In this document: positions 1 to 11,555 of the stretch, in pieces
How positions within the stretch are numbered: position 1 is the first letter of the stretch
How the letters are laid out: each line of letters begins with the position of its first letter
From: Narthecium ossifragum
Taxonomy: Eukaryota > Streptophyta > Magnoliopsida > Dioscoreales > Nartheciaceae
Direction: 5' to 3'
Length of the DNA: 64,000 nucleotides
Assembly: GCA_963920575.1 (NCBI GenBank)
Contig: OY986971.1
Span: 25,500,145 to 25,564,144, forward strand
Translations under genes and position numbers: made by a program
Notes under the pieces: generated by a model
The model's database searches: none
What the model was told of the DNA's origin: nothing
The model's input: only the letters and a program-made list of their open reading frames with translations

Positions 1-901
1 TCAGGAGGATCGATCATTTTCGCGACAGAGAGCACCCTTAAGATCGCACCACGAGTGATCGATCCTTCCTCACAGGGGGATCGATCCTCTTCGCGACGAA
101 GGACAACCATGCTCCCCAAGAACCAGGATCGATCCTCACCAAGCTTGTGATCGATCCTTCATCGGGCGGAGCATGACCAACCCAGAAGATCGATCCTTCC
201 TCAAGGGAAGATCGATCATGATGGGTTCCGCGGCGTCCTTCCGGCGAAGAATACCGCCGGAAGAGACAACCAAAAACCACGAAACTCTGGGATCTGATAG
301 ATCAGGATCCCACGAGTCCAAACCCGGTTAAAACACAAGAAACCAACATGCTAATCACAAGATCTAAGCATTAAACCACAGATCAAACCGGAAAACTCAA
401 AACCCCGAAGAGAGATGTCGGTAGGATCCCTACCGGAGCAAACGCAGCTTAGATCCAAGCAGCTAGGCCTTGGATCGTCCTCAACGCCTTCTAAAATCCC
501 AAGATCCGAGCTCAAATCGCCGGGTTTCCAAAAGGATTTGAGGGAAGAAGGTTCGTCTGCTTTATAGGCAAACGAACCGACCTATGAAGGATCGATCCTT
601 ACCCAAGGAAGGATCGATCACCTCATGACGATCTCACTTGACTTTCTGGCACAAGAGGATCGATCTCTTAGCTAGAGAGGATCGATCCTTTGTGTGCTGA
701 AAGCTAAACTTAGGCGAGAATTCAAGCCTAAGTCCGGATCTTTCGATCCCGGGTCCCACTAACCATCCTAAGCAAACATTACCACAAACAAGGTCAGTGT
801 GTGTACAAGCGCGAGTGTGGAACTAGCCGACAAGGTGCAATTTACCAAATTGCCCTTGCGGTCCACAGCGAGCCACAGGAGGGGAGGGACGGGTCCTCAC
901 A
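1..901 (-). mobile_element. Ty3/gypsy-type LTR, cut by the window edge
   Basis: The right end CCTCACA at 901, read on the minus strand, gives the LTR start TGTGAGGACCC. The first 330 bp then align by eye with the complete LTRs at 25621-27900 (+) and 21936-24359 (-): the shared blocks are the gtggctcg, aatttggtaaatt, cacacactga and acccgggatcg stretches. A minus-strand TATA box (cctataaag) lies near 557-565. About eleven GATCGATC palindromes flank it, in groups at 9-216 and 589-690. The other LTR end is outside the window, so the target duplication cannot be tested. The element interrupts a DUF4283 remnant. Superfamily is inferred from length and LTR style, since no polyprotein is present. Confidence 0.7.
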
Positions 902-1486
902 GTCAGAGTCCTTGTACTCCACCTCCGTCTCCGTCATTGCCGGCCGAGAGAGATCCACTTCAACGCAGACTCTGGCGTACTTTCCTCTGTCCGCGAACTT
1001 GGTAGAGTGGTCCAAAGCCACAGGGGTTCCTGCCCTCATGGCAACGGCGAGAACCGCTTCTCTCTCTGAGAACTCAAATGCAACATCCGGGATTCTCAAC
1101 CACACCAGGGCACGGACGAAGTCCGCTGCACGTGGACGGAAACAGTCACGCCATCTTATCAGTGAGAGTTTTTCCATCGACCATCCAAGGACCTCCCGTG
1201 AGAACAAGTAATAGGTCGTCTTCATTGCCGAATTTGAAAGCAAAAACTCCATCCACCCTATCTACAACCAGGAACGGTTCGCTCGTGTGCCACATTATCG
1301 CAAGCCGTTTCCTGAGGAACTCGATGCCAACAGGACCACCGACAAAGCGCCCAAACAGAGTATGGCTCCACCTAGCTCTTCCCCTAGCAAGCACCTCCGG
1401 GGAGATGACTGCTCTATCGGGTTTCGCCATCCTACGGAGTTTGCTGAGCTCCTCTTGAGAGACAAACTTGGAAAAGGAAGGTCCAT
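902..1486 (-). pseudogene. DUF4283 (LINE ORF1-like) remnant
   Basis: Two overlapping minus-strand frames (1146-1430 and about 902-1252) give pieces of one DUF4283 domain: LARGRARWSHTLFGRFVGG, FRKRLAIMW-like, GPWMVDGKTL, WLRIPDV and YARVCVEVDL. The order matches the intact protein at 41850-43517 (FTLYDRFMGG, LSLLWG, GPWAVNGHL, YVRMPDLDI, FARACVEIDL). At least one frameshift near 1150-1250 separates the pieces. The C-terminal part is cut by the LTR ending at 901. It is a dead copy of the nucleic-acid-binding ORF1 of a plant non-LTR retrotransposon. Confidence 0.75.
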
Positions 1487-2188
1487 GGCTAGCTACTTGC
1501 GCCCAAGAGCAGCCGGAGGGCCGGTTAACCTCGCCGGGCAGGAGACCAGGGGGTGAGGTGGGGGGAGACCCTTGTCTGGCGGCTCAGCAAGGGGTTCCAT
1601 CTAAGCGCAAGTCAGTATTCGAACACAAAATCCCTTCTTTGATGTCACGTTAAATTTTACTGATTGCTCCAATGGCTTAAGTAGTAGACGCAAATCATAT
1701 TCTAACACCCTACGCAAGATCTGAATTCGGAATCTTTACGTCGTTATCATTTTATATCACTTGTTGTCGCAAAAGCTTAAACTGATGGGAGAATGCGACT
1801 TTAATCATTTGTGATTTTATTTAAATATTATATTATATATTATATCAACCTTATAAGGGGCAGTTTCGGTTAACCTGCATTAATTCATATCCCCTAAGTT
1901 TCTTTATATATATTCCTTAAGTTTGCTTTATATAAAGCTGCATTAATTCATATCAACCTAAGTTCTATTAATATTATCTTATGCTAATGCTAAGACTTAT
2001 ATTATTTATTATTATTATTTTATATACACTAAGTTTTATGGTGGCAGTGAACAAAAAGCAATGACCAACTTTCGAACCCTGGACCACCTACGGGTCAACC
2101 CAGCCATCTAACCAGACAAACTACAGGGAGTTTGTTAAAATTTTATATTAGCAATAAGTAAAAACTGTGACAGGGGCACAGGTGAGTA

Positions 2189-2466
2189 CTAGTATTATAT
2201 AAGATCAGCTTTTTTGACATGACTTATGAGTCATAATCCGAGTCATAAAACTATGCACACGTGGTATGCACAAGTGGCATAGGGTTGTAACCAAATAAAT
2301 AGAGAGAGATGATAGTGTGGGGGCCACATGGGCTCATTTGCTGAGTCATATGCCACGTCATAATCAATTTCTGTCCTGGCGCACATGTGGCGTAAGGTTG
2401 ATTATTAGAGGGAGAGAGGAGAGATAGAGGGGTGGGTGGCTAGCACCTTGCACGGGGTCCACATAG
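2189..2466 (+). mobile_element. Helitron-like ends (tentative)
   Basis: A CTAG followed by T at 2189-2193 resembles a Helitron 3' terminus. A second unit begins with TC right after an A at 2204. It runs through compact non-coding DNA containing a GCACGGGGTCCACATAG tail at about 2450-2466, similar to the better-defined Helitron end at 40888. The last four bases are ATAG rather than CTAG, and no clear hairpin is visible, so the call is weak. Confidence 0.3.
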
Positions 2467-2474
2467 TATTATAT

Positions 2475-3543
2475 AGGTTTGAGTGGTCTATTGTCCGGGC
2501 CTCAACAAAAGGCATGTAAGTCTGGGACCGGCCCAGACCCAGACCCAGACCAGGCCCGGTCGGGCTTTTGCTTGGCCCAGACCCGGATCGGGCCCAGTTG
2601 GGCTTTTGCCTGGCTTAACCCGGATTTGGGCCCTAAGGGCCGGGTCCGAGCGCCCTTGGCCAAAACCCGAGTGGGCCGGGGTGGGGTTTTGAAATTTTTT
2701 TGAAATACTTTTTTTTTATGAATAAGGCAATGATTTGGATGTTTTAGTATGGTGAAAAGTACAATGATTAGTGGTATTCCCAGTTCTATCCATTCTAGTC
2801 CAGGACATACTCGCCGCTCAGATATCTACCATAGCTTCCGAGAGTGCATTCAGTTTCAATGCCCATGTGTTAGATGACTACAGAAGCAACTTGGACCCAA
2901 TGACAGTCCAAGTTTTGGTATGCGTAAATGATTGGTGGTGTGGATAAATGGGACTTTAAGACCTGCAAGTTGAAGAAGGAATGGTGGAAGAATTTAAAGA
3001 TTTAGATGTTGAATCTTAAATGTAATTTTATTTCTACACTTATAAGTTTGTAATTTTTGTTTTCAGAACTTAGGGTAGACGTGCAAATGATTTGTAGGTG
3101 GGTAGGTGCCAACCTAGTCGGGATGTGCTCAGGGGCGGACCCAGCCTCTCAAGCAAGGGGGGGCCAAGGGAGGAAGGCAGTGTCTAGGGGGGGCCAGGGA
3201 CACTGGGGGTAGGGGGTGGGAGGCGTGGGGCCCATGGGAGGTTAAGTAAAAAAAAAATTCAGGGGGGGCCTAGGCCCCCCCTAACCTGTGAATAGGTCCG
3301 CCCCTGGATGTGCCCATCCTATTGATGCAATACCTTCCATGAATATGTTATGTATTTGAAGGGGAATGTCGAGAATGAAGATAATTTTTTTATAATTTTC
3401 CTGAATTACATAAGAAAATGAAAAATCGGGCCCGGCCTGGCCCGTCCCGGCCCAATACCCGGAACCGGGCGGGCAGAAGCCTTCAAACCCAGCCGGGAGC
3501 CTTCAGGCCGGGGCGGGTTCGCCTGTTTGCCTTCTCCACCCCT
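2475..3543. mobile_element. hAT-like non-autonomous element with GGCCCGG-rich ends
   Basis: The right end at 3543, read inward, is TAGGGGTGGAGAAGG, a typical hAT terminus. Both ends are rich in inverted GGCCCGG/CCGGGCC motifs (2490-2690 and 3425-3520). The open frames at 2479-2703 come from this low-complexity GC sequence and are not genes. The left terminus is not sharply defined (about 2475-2485). A 177-bp hAT MITE is nested inside. No transposase is present. Confidence 0.55.
3130..3306. mobile_element. hAT-type MITE with 8-bp target duplication
   Basis: The element starts CAGGGGCGGACC and ends GGTCCGCCCCTG, a perfect 12-bp terminal inverted repeat. It is flanked by gatgtgct (3122-3129) and gatgtgcc (3307-3314), an 8-bp duplication with one mismatch. 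It is 177 bp long and non-coding, with poly-G/C tracts. An 8-bp duplication is characteristic of the hAT superfamily. Confidence 0.85.
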
Positions 3544-3546
3544 ATT

Positions 3547-3660
3547 ATTGTCTGATGAGTCAGCTCCCCCAAAAGATTTCCATGCTGATGTTTGGGGCTC
3601 ACTTGGGACATTGCCAAAAGAAGCTCAGCAGAATCCACCAACACAAATGCTCCCATGATT
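3547..3660 (+). pseudogene. Possible 3'-terminal coding fragment, unrecognised
   Basis: Just after the hAT end an open frame (from about 3552, ending at a TGA at 3656-3658) reads SDESAPPKDFHADVWGSLGT and ends with QMLP and a stop. The composition looks like real protein and the following sequence looks like a 3' UTR. I do not recognise a family and no upstream exons are visible, because the region to the left is transposon. It may be the tail of a gene broken by the hAT insertion. Confidence 0.2.
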
Positions 3661-5950
3661 GAAAAGCTTTTGGAGCAGCAGTAAGGCTAGCAGCTAGTTG
3701 GCACCAATGGCTGCATTCTTTTTGTTTTTATCATTTCTTTCATGACCCCTAGTTGGATGGATGATATGTTTTCTTTGACAAATTGGAGTGTATGATGACC
3801 TTATCTTGGTTTGTGGAAGCAAGTGCATCATCCCTTTTGCTGCTCAGAATACCTAATTATGGGACCCTTTCAAAGTGGTCATTGATGACTATAAGAAGCT
3901 TGGTTTTTATTTTTTATTAGGATAAGCTTCATCATGGTGATGTTATATCTAGCCAATCAGAGTTGAGTGTTGTCTATGGTTGTCTCTTTGTCAAGTTTAG
4001 CTGTACTTATGGAATGAGATCTGCATAACATCAGTCCTTGTCCCTTATTGTGTACTTGAAAAGATATTTGTTCAGGGCGGAGAAGAATTCAGAAGCTGTT
4101 TTCAGATTTGAATCACTTGAATGATATTAATTGAACCATGTGAATCTTTTTTGCAAGATTGAGATCTTTGCATGAATCATAATCTCCTCTGAAATAGGAA
4201 TACTTGAATACAATAATCAGCATATCCTATGTGAACTTTTCTTCACAGCTGATGAAGAGTTGAGAAGCTGTTTCAGATTTAGAGATCTTGAAAGATGTTA
4301 ACTAGATTATTGCGATGATGTTTGCGAGATTGAGTTCATGACTGGATCCCAATGTTCTCTAAAGCAGTTGGATACTAAAAGTACATCATTTCATAGACTA
4401 GATGAGATGAGGAGCTTTTTGATGCAAATTATTGTCTTCACTGTGATAACATCTGCATGGATAAAAAGGCGGCTCAAACAACTTGATCAGGAAAATTGAG
4501 AGTGATTGGATGCCCTGCATATGGTAGAATCAGTATAAAAATATTTCTTCTGAATAGATAAGGTCATGTCTGATTAAGATAAAGAAAGATGTTTCCAACT
4601 AGTATTCAAACTCTCAAAAATGTCTATCCTTTGATTCCGTCTCAGGTAGCTTTGCGTCAATGTATCAAACAGGCATTGATTTATATAGCAAACTTGGAAG
4701 TTTCACCTACTGCTGCTGAAACATAGACAGTGGCATGATTCTGGATAAGGGTTATGTACCCATGTTGAGTTAAAAGATTATTAGCCTATGCTATTTTTAG
4801 TAGTTTGCCATAACCATTGTTTGAGACTACCTTTAAACTATGAAAAGACTCTGATCCTGCAAACAAGTCAGAAAACTATTAGATAAGAGTTACTTGTTCC
4901 AAAAGGAAGTTTCATCTGCATTTCATATCCGATTGTGGTGCTCGATCTTTAATCGCTTTGTTAACATCCCCAAAATTAGTTCACAGATGCTTAAAAAAAT
5001 GCGGGCAGTGAAAAGTAAGATGAATTTCATCTCTGCAGCTGCAAATTTGATTTGCCATTTCTTGGTTAAGACTGTTCAGAAACCTGAAAAGAACACAATC
5101 TTGAAATTAAGATAACTTTTAGGCTCATGCATACATTTTCTCTGAAATCTTCTTCACTGTTACAAAGATTTTTTTACTTACAGATGTACATATGCTCTAC
5201 ATGTGTGGCATGGCCACTTGAGCAAGTGGATTTCCTCCAGGTGAGGCTCATTGGTTGCATTTCCTACACACCACACCAAACACCTTTATATCGATCAAAC
5301 ATTGTTTGAATCCATACTCTTTTTCAAAGAAAAGTTACACTGCTGAGGAATCAGCCAAACAAAGAGAGCACCATGATTGTTTCCTATCTATTAAACAATG
5401 CTCAAGCTAGCTATATGCTTTATTCACAACAATATACAACACAAAGACCCCACAAAGAGCACTAGGGGTATATCTTCTTGCTTTGGGGTAGCATTTGTAG
5501 CCTTTCAAAGGAAATGCATCGATCTTTTTTGTTTTTTTTTTTTTTTAAATCACATTATGCTTCCATCTTACACAATCGGTTAAAGGGTTCTTCGGGTTAG
5601 GGTTAAGATCGGTGGCATTACGGATCACACTAACTATAAAGTCAAAAGATGAGGATGAGGAGAGGCAAAGGCTTTTCCCAATGCATGGAAAGCAAAAGAG
5701 TGCTTCCTTTGTGTCTTCCAAAGGCCAAAGGGATGGCTCTAAATGTTTCAAAGGTCATTACATCAGATCCATGAATCTAGCCAGTAGCTAGTGTCATAGA
5801 ATCTAAGCGAACCTTACGATAGCACTCTTTTAATGATCTTAGATAGATGTATGCAAGTGTCACAGAATTGGCCCCTTTAGAAATAGGCATCTTTAGATAC
5901 TGAAAATTTTGTCTATAATTGAGAAACATCATAGATGAACACAGAGCGTT
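3661..5950. other. AT-rich intergenic stretch, no gene seen
   Basis: Neither strand shows a splice-consistent coding series. Open frames here (4894-5115, 5127-5309, 5398-5583 and others) are short, AT-rich and lack recognisable motifs. A poly-T tract sits at about 5526-5548. Confidence 0.5.
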
Positions 5951-6076
5951 TCGCAATCTTCAATGAATACATTTCTCTTATGCGTGACCAATAATAGTCC
6001 GCCCATCATTAAATCGCAATCTTCAATGAATACATTTCTCTTATGCGTGACCAATAATAGTCCGCCCATCATTGAA
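5951..6076. repeat. 63-bp tandem duplication
   Basis: A 63-bp unit beginning TCGCAATCTTCAATGAATAC occurs twice head to tail (5951-6013 and 6014-6076), nearly identical. It lies just left of the LTR-like segment starting near 6080. The near-identity implies a recent duplication. Confidence 0.85.
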
Positions 6077-6079
6077 TTG

Positions 6080-7540
6080 ATTGCCATTTCCGGAAAAATT
6101 CAGAAAGAGAATTTGTTTTAAGAACAGAAGAATTATGGCAAATGGTATGTGACGAGTCATGAATTATGCATGATTAAATCCCTTAAATTACCTTTATTCG
6201 CCTAAGAGTATGTGTATTTGATATCATATTGTTTGATTTCAGATAAGGTATGATTTGACAAGAAATGCGGACAAAAATCATTAAATTCTACAAAAAGACG
6301 GCTTCGTTGACTGTTTGAAAATAAATTATCAGAAATTTTACAAATGTCGAAAAATCCTGAAATTCTGAGAGATGAAAGAAGACTTTAAGAGATACAACTT
6401 TAATCTTGAAGACTTTATGAGGTTATCTATAGATTGGCACAAGTTTTAAAGCAAAGTCAGATTTATGAAAATTGGAAATAAAAGCTGAAAAAAATAATGC
6501 TGATGGTGTGGTATAAACCGACCCTGACTAGACGGATCGATCGGAAATAGGTCCGATCGATTGTTCAGATGACGTGGCAACTATAGAATTTAGGGAAATT
6601 AGAGTTTAACTTTAGTTATGAATTCTAATTCCGAAGTTAAGGGTCTCTGCTTTAAAAATGGGTTATTTCTGCCAAATTGAGGGATCCTTTGGACCACTTT
6701 TGGAGAGGAAGATCAGGGTTTTGAAGATGGAGATTTTTTTGCGGGGATTTACGGTTTCTTGCTCAACACCTATGGATCCTACCCAAAAGATGAGTGACTA
6801 ATTCCTATATCAGGGATCTCATAAAACCCTAGTGTAATCCTCAATTTTTCTTTGGTTTGATTATTGTAAACTTCTTCTCAACATGATCTCTTGAATACGG
6901 TTTTATTGATAAAGATTTGGTTTGATTCTTATAAACTTCTTTTAGCCACATAAACTTTTTGTGATCGTTTGCGTAGATTCTTGAGATAGATTTTATGTGG
7001 TTTTTGTCTTCATTTGAGGTAATCTATGCTAAGTGAAGATAAGTCGTGTTAACGTCATTAGGAGTAGAATAATTTAAGGTAATTATAGGACCAAAGACAA
7101 TTTATGCCAAACAAAGATAAGTTATGCTTTTGAGAACACTAACCTTCTTTTAGGGATTCACGTGAGCTTATAGCCATATGATCTATAATGTTGAGAGAAG
7201 GAAATAAGAGGATAACTAGATAAGAGTAAAGGTAAAGGTAGGATGGATTATGTAATCCCTAAGTAATTCTTAAATTGGTTCAAACCCCGATCACTTTAGT
7301 TACTTTCTTAGGTAATTTTTTAGATAATTCCATATTCAACTTTGATCATTCCATTTAGAGTTTTGAGAATTGATTTTAGTTTTCAACTTTTTTTCGTTGT
7401 GGTTCGACTCCGGACTTCACTATTATTTTACATTGTAGTTTAGTAATTAAATAAGGATTAGTTTGAATGAAGTTTACTGTATTTTAATGACACCGTTTTG
7501 CGAACGACCAGTAAGCTTGACCGAATCAAAGATCAACGAA
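6080..7540 (+). mobile_element. Athila/Tat-like Ty3/gypsy LTR remnant (tentative)
   Basis: A non-coding block of about 1.4 kb ends with gtggttcgactccggacttc (near 7400), the kind of sequence that precedes the 3' end of Athila/Tat-type LTRs. The region holds a pair of GATCGATC palindromes at about 6534-6560, a TATA-like tttaaaaatg near 6650, and a long AT-rich, non-coding downstream part. The same arrangement is seen at 54151-55567. Exact termini and a target duplication could not be identified. Confidence 0.4.
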
Positions 7541-9318
7541 TTCCAGCCAACAAGGGAAGGATGCATGAAAGAATTTGCTGCTTTTTCTCATGGCAGAATA
7601 AGACATGGTACCCTACAATAGCAACCCATATCTTCTGACAATAAAAATTTGTCTATCTTAACAGCAACAGTTTGATGCAAAGTATCTGATCCACATCATG
7701 ATAGCCTTGAATTGCTTTCTGATTAGCTTTACAGTGATGCAAAGTTCATGCAAAGCTTTACAAGTATGACTAATCCTTCAACTCATGGGGAATTAATTCT
7801 TACCTAATTTCCATTCAACGGTCTCGATCATCCGAACCTTTAAACTTTAATTTTGCCACAAGATTTTTACTGACAGGAAAAAAAGGCATGCACCATTGTA
7901 TTCTTTAATCAAACTTAGCTTTAAGCATTAAGATAAATGGTTGGCAAGTTTTTCATCTTATAATAGTTAAGAGGAGAGAACTTTGGATAGCTTTGGCATC
8001 CTTATGGGGACATGAACTATCTTTGGAACTTATCCCCTCAACACACAGCTCCTTCACAGTTCTAAGTGGAGCTCTCTTCTCTCCCCTCTTAATTAGCTCT
8101 AATCAGCCTTGCATGAAGACTAGTTCTAACAGGTACTCTTTTCTTCATTTATATTTTCTTGTTTTGTTTCTTGAGATCTCTAAGATATTTTCCGGTTTCA
8201 GTTCTTTATAAATGTTTTTTTTTTTAACTCTTCTCCGAATTTTGTGTGGCTAATATGGATACAATTAAGATTAAATTGATCAATAGGATGCCAATCTAAT
8301 TAAGTTGATGATTACTACATCAATTGATGAGCATGAAGTAATGCTAAGTATGGAATCCATTTTTTTTATATTTCTCGAAAATCTTCAGCAGTTGAATCCA
8401 ATTTATGCAAGCAAATTGAGAAAGGAAAAGAATGGTAAAATAAATCTTTATTCAGCTAAATCATGCTAGAAATGAAAACCTTGTACAAAAGTTTTTGATG
8501 AAAGGAAGTGCTGAATATAGAGTGGAATGCATGATTATGAACTCTAATGGAGTGTTATCTTGCAATTTTATTTTGCAGATGATCATAATCCAAGACGATT
8601 GGACGTGACGCAATAATGGAGTGTTATTTTGGTTATTTCGACGAGAATTTGCATCCCTTCAAGCATAGGTGAGAATTCATTTTTAGCCATTTTATAATCA
8701 CCAACTGCGAGCTTTTTTTTACTTCTTTTATATTCCATTACTCTCTACTTGAGAATGAAATTCCAAGTATCACACGAAAAGCTTTTTAGAAAATTTTTGT
8801 TAATCTAATAATCACTAAAAAATTTTCCTTTTTGATCTAGTATGTAAATCTCAGACAACATAAAATCACTTGATTTGCTTTTTATGAGCGCAATTGTCAT
8901 TTCTAATGAATACTTGAGTCTGTAAATCCGGTCACTGTCTCAAGCAGCTGGTGACGGGGAGATGTTCGTCCAGATAAACATATATGCTAATCACAATGTT
9001 ATCATAGCATTGAAGTGCTGACCATGAGTTCAATTAAATCCGGTATAAATTGGGTTTCCATCTTGATTTCATTCAAATGGTCTGACCCAAATCGTTGTCA
9101 ATCCTGGCTCGACTCGACCGAATCCGAGCTGTGATCAATGTCCCCCCTGACTTATGGGTCCTACATAGGGATTCAGGGGCATGACTTTGCCTTTGCTATA
9201 TCAGGCCCTGCCATTGTGGGCTGCCCAATGGGGTGGGGACATGTTGATCCCACCATCCACCACTTTCCACTCCTCTTCTTAATATCTATTCTCTTTTAAT
9301 ATATATATCATGTATATA
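7541..9318. other. AT-rich intergenic stretch, no gene seen
   Basis: No supported exon series. The open frame at 7993-8211 is a serine/leucine-rich low-information frame. A short frame with an apparent splice donor around 8615-8670 (MECYFGYFDENLHPFKH) was noticed but has no partner exon. The part from 9060 to 9300 is GC-richer and looks like degraded repeat. Confidence 0.45.
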
Positions 9319-9515
9319 TCATCCTTATATAACAGGATGGTTAAGAAGTTAATCTTTGGTTTGTCCTAGTTGACGTCCTACGTGGCAGATATATCCTATG
9401 TGGCTGCTGATGTGGAGGGGTAATAGTGGGGGAGGGGGGAGTTAGGAGGGTTTAGTGGGGGGAGTTATGAGGGGAGATGGTGGTTACCCTGCCAAGTGGC
9501 AGGGGACCCCACTAG
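9319..9515 (+). mobile_element. Non-autonomous Helitron, copy A
   Basis: Starts with TC directly after an A (TCATCCTTATATAACAGG) and ends with CTAG followed by T (9512-9516). The 3' end carries the hairpin CCCTGCC..GGCAGGG at 9487-9504, seven bases before CTAG. These are the hallmark Helitron ends. It is non-coding, about 197 bp. Related copies lie at 9516-9704, 10583-10762 (inverted) and 63174-63271 (inverted, deleted). Confidence 0.75.
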
Positions 9516-9704
9516 TATGCTTATATGAGGCTATGGTTATAAAATAACATTGGGTTGTCCTACGTGGCGGGAGAATGTCCTAGGTGGAGCCTATGTGGTG
9601 TCTATGTGGCCTAGGTTGAGGGGGGTTTAGTGGGAGGGAGTTATTGGGTGGTTATTAGGATGGGGTTGGTGGTTACCCTGCCAAGGTGGCAGGGGCATCA
9701 CTAG
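9516..9704 (+). mobile_element. Non-autonomous Helitron, copy B, abutting copy A
   Basis: Begins within a few bases of copy A's CTAG end and ends with CTAG/T at 9701-9705, preceded by the same CCCTGCC..GGCAGGG hairpin. The body (cctacgtggcgggagaatgt, then ggggtttagtgggaggg) parallels copy A. Its 5' terminal TC is not clear, so it is either 5'-decayed or was inserted at the end of copy A. Head-to-tail Helitrons of one family are common in plants. Confidence 0.7.
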
Positions 9705-9858
9705 TATATATATATGTGTGTAATATAAAATAAAAATATATTTATAACATACATATAATATATATAGATCATGTATATGTATATTACATATGATATGTAT
9801 GTTATGAGTACATATTTAATAAAAAATTTATATGTGTTCTTCTATGTATATATATTTA

Positions 9859-9907
<49 letters not shown>

Positions 9908-10160
9908 GCGCACACGAAATGTGGTTTTATTAGGGAGGGCCCCATAGATTTTTGAAGGGGAGCTACACGAGACAAAGGGAAATGTCTAATATTCCCTTTG
10001 CGAATGAACGTACTCCCTTAACCGTTTGAGCGTAGTGTATACATCATACCGTATCGTATCGTACCGAAATGAAGTGAAGCCCTTCCATAACATACATACA
10101 TTACTAAATACATATCTATAACATACATATACACACAAATACACATACATGGATATATGA
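9705..10160. repeat. AT-dinucleotide microsatellite region
   Basis: TA/TATG-rich DNA with a pure (TA)n run at about 9869-9902, followed by short CA-rich stretches and a small unique patch (9915-10090). No coding potential. Confidence 0.8.
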
Positions 10161-10582
10161 GAAACACAATGAGAGCACAGAAGACAGATGCTTGAGATGG
10201 TACTCTACAATGTCTTTTTTCACAAATACATTTTTTATTTTCTTGATTGTCAAATTGGTTGGAATCTAACTATTGACATGACATTTGAAAGGAACTTGAG
10301 GAAGAATAAAAAAAACCATACTGATTTCTACTGCTTTAGATAACACTAGGATCCTTTTCCTTTTATGTTGTAGGTTCTTTTGAATACATCCGAAGCATCT
10401 TTTGAATATCAAAATAATGCTATTTCTTTATCAATATTAGACTATTTTGAACCTTAATGGAATTTGTATTTTACCAAAATAATAGCTATTATTGCTATTA
10501 AATCTTGTGGAATGAAGCAAGGCAGCCCGGGCGGACTTCAAATACTGGGTCCGCCCCTGTATATACAAATATATATAATGAA

Positions 10583-10762
10583 CTAGTCCTATCCCCCACC
10601 ACATGACAGGGTAACTACCATCTCCCCTCACCTCCCTCATAACTCCCTACTAACCCCCCTAACTCCCCCCTCCACTATTACCCCCTCCACTTCAGCAGCC
10701 ACATAGGATGTCAGTAGGACAACAAAATGTTAACTTATAACCATGCTCCTATATAAGGATGA
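10583..10762 (-). mobile_element. Non-autonomous Helitron, copy C (inverted)
   Basis: On the minus strand it starts TCATCCTTATATAGGAGC (10762) and ends CTAG followed by T (10586-10582). The interior (gtggctgctgaagtggaggg, gggagatggtagttaccctg) matches copy A. The terminal hairpin is partly decayed. It lies just upstream of the AT-rich tract containing the pararetrovirus fragment. Confidence 0.7.
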
Positions 10763-10914
10763 TATATATGTGTGTGTGTTTTATGAATATATGTCTATTA
10801 TACATTATATATTATATTATATTATATATATAATAATAAATATATATTATAACATACATACCATATATATAAATATATATACATAGAAGAACACACATAA
10901 GAAATTTATTAATG

Positions 10915-11429
10915 TGGCACCGTTAGCCGAGGATTAGGCGTTAGGGTAAGTCTTTTAAGTCGTTGGCAGACGAGCATAAAAAAGTTCAAGAAGTAATTAA
11001 GAATTTACTACAGAATTAAGCTTGAATTAAATCGTTGACTGTTCTATTTGATGCAGAACTTAATAAGAAAAAAAAATATAACTGATTTTCTTTTACCTTC
11101 ATCTTACTATAAGATTATTTCTGCATACCACTAAAATCATGGCCACATCTATTGCTTTATGAAAAATTAATTCTAAAAAGGATAAGAAAATGAAAAATGC
11201 TCAATTAATAGAATTTCCTTCCGAATTGGAAGCTCTTAATAACTGGGCTATCCCAGATGTTCCTAACATGGATATCTATAAAATTGGATTTTTAGATCTA
11301 AAATCGCTTATAGCGATAAAAACAGTAGAAAAAACTGTGACTGTTGATCAGGAAGATCAGACTATTAAACTTCTCTCTGAAGAAGATTTAGATCATTATA
11401 TGGATAAGTATAATTACATCCACATATAT
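10915..11429 (+). pseudogene. Endogenous pararetrovirus fragment, movement-protein N-terminus-like
   Basis: A frame starting at 11190 encodes about 80 residues whose second half has the pattern of the 30K-superfamily movement domain of Caulimoviridae: a Tyr-Lys-Ile-Gly-Phe start, an Ile-Ala-Ile-Lys segment and a Lys-Tyr-Asn-Tyr-Ile-His-Ile ending. The frame then runs straight into a (TA)n microsatellite at about 11420 and stops, so most of the domain and all replication genes are missing. The 275 bp before the frame are unique, non-coding and could be viral leader. TA-rich DNA flanks both sides (10765-10905 and 11420-11555). Endogenous florendoviruses are reported to sit in such TA repeats. 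The assignment rests on motif memory only; the locus is a dead fragment. Confidence 0.5.
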
Positions 11430-11555
11430 ATATATATATAATATATAGATATAATATGTATATATATATATAATTTATTATATATATATATAAATAATAT
11501 GTATACATATATATATAATCTATTATATAAATATATCTAAATATATAAAAAAAAA
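11420..11555. repeat. (TA)n-rich microsatellite
   Basis: Runs of TATATA interrupted by AATA and GTATACA, ending in an A-rich patch at about 11547. It truncates the pararetrovirus-like frame. The minus-strand open frame across it (11365-11811) is an artefact of alternating Tyr/Ile codons. Confidence 0.85.

Noticed and set aside
2040..2120. tRNA-like B-box (ggttcgaa on the minus strand)
   Set aside because: No paired acceptor stem, and an A-box at wrong spacing. Could be a SINE scrap but not supportable.
8615..8675. Short frame MECYFGYFDENLHPFKH with a donor-like GGTGAG
   Set aside because: No matching downstream exon or recognisable family; probably chance.
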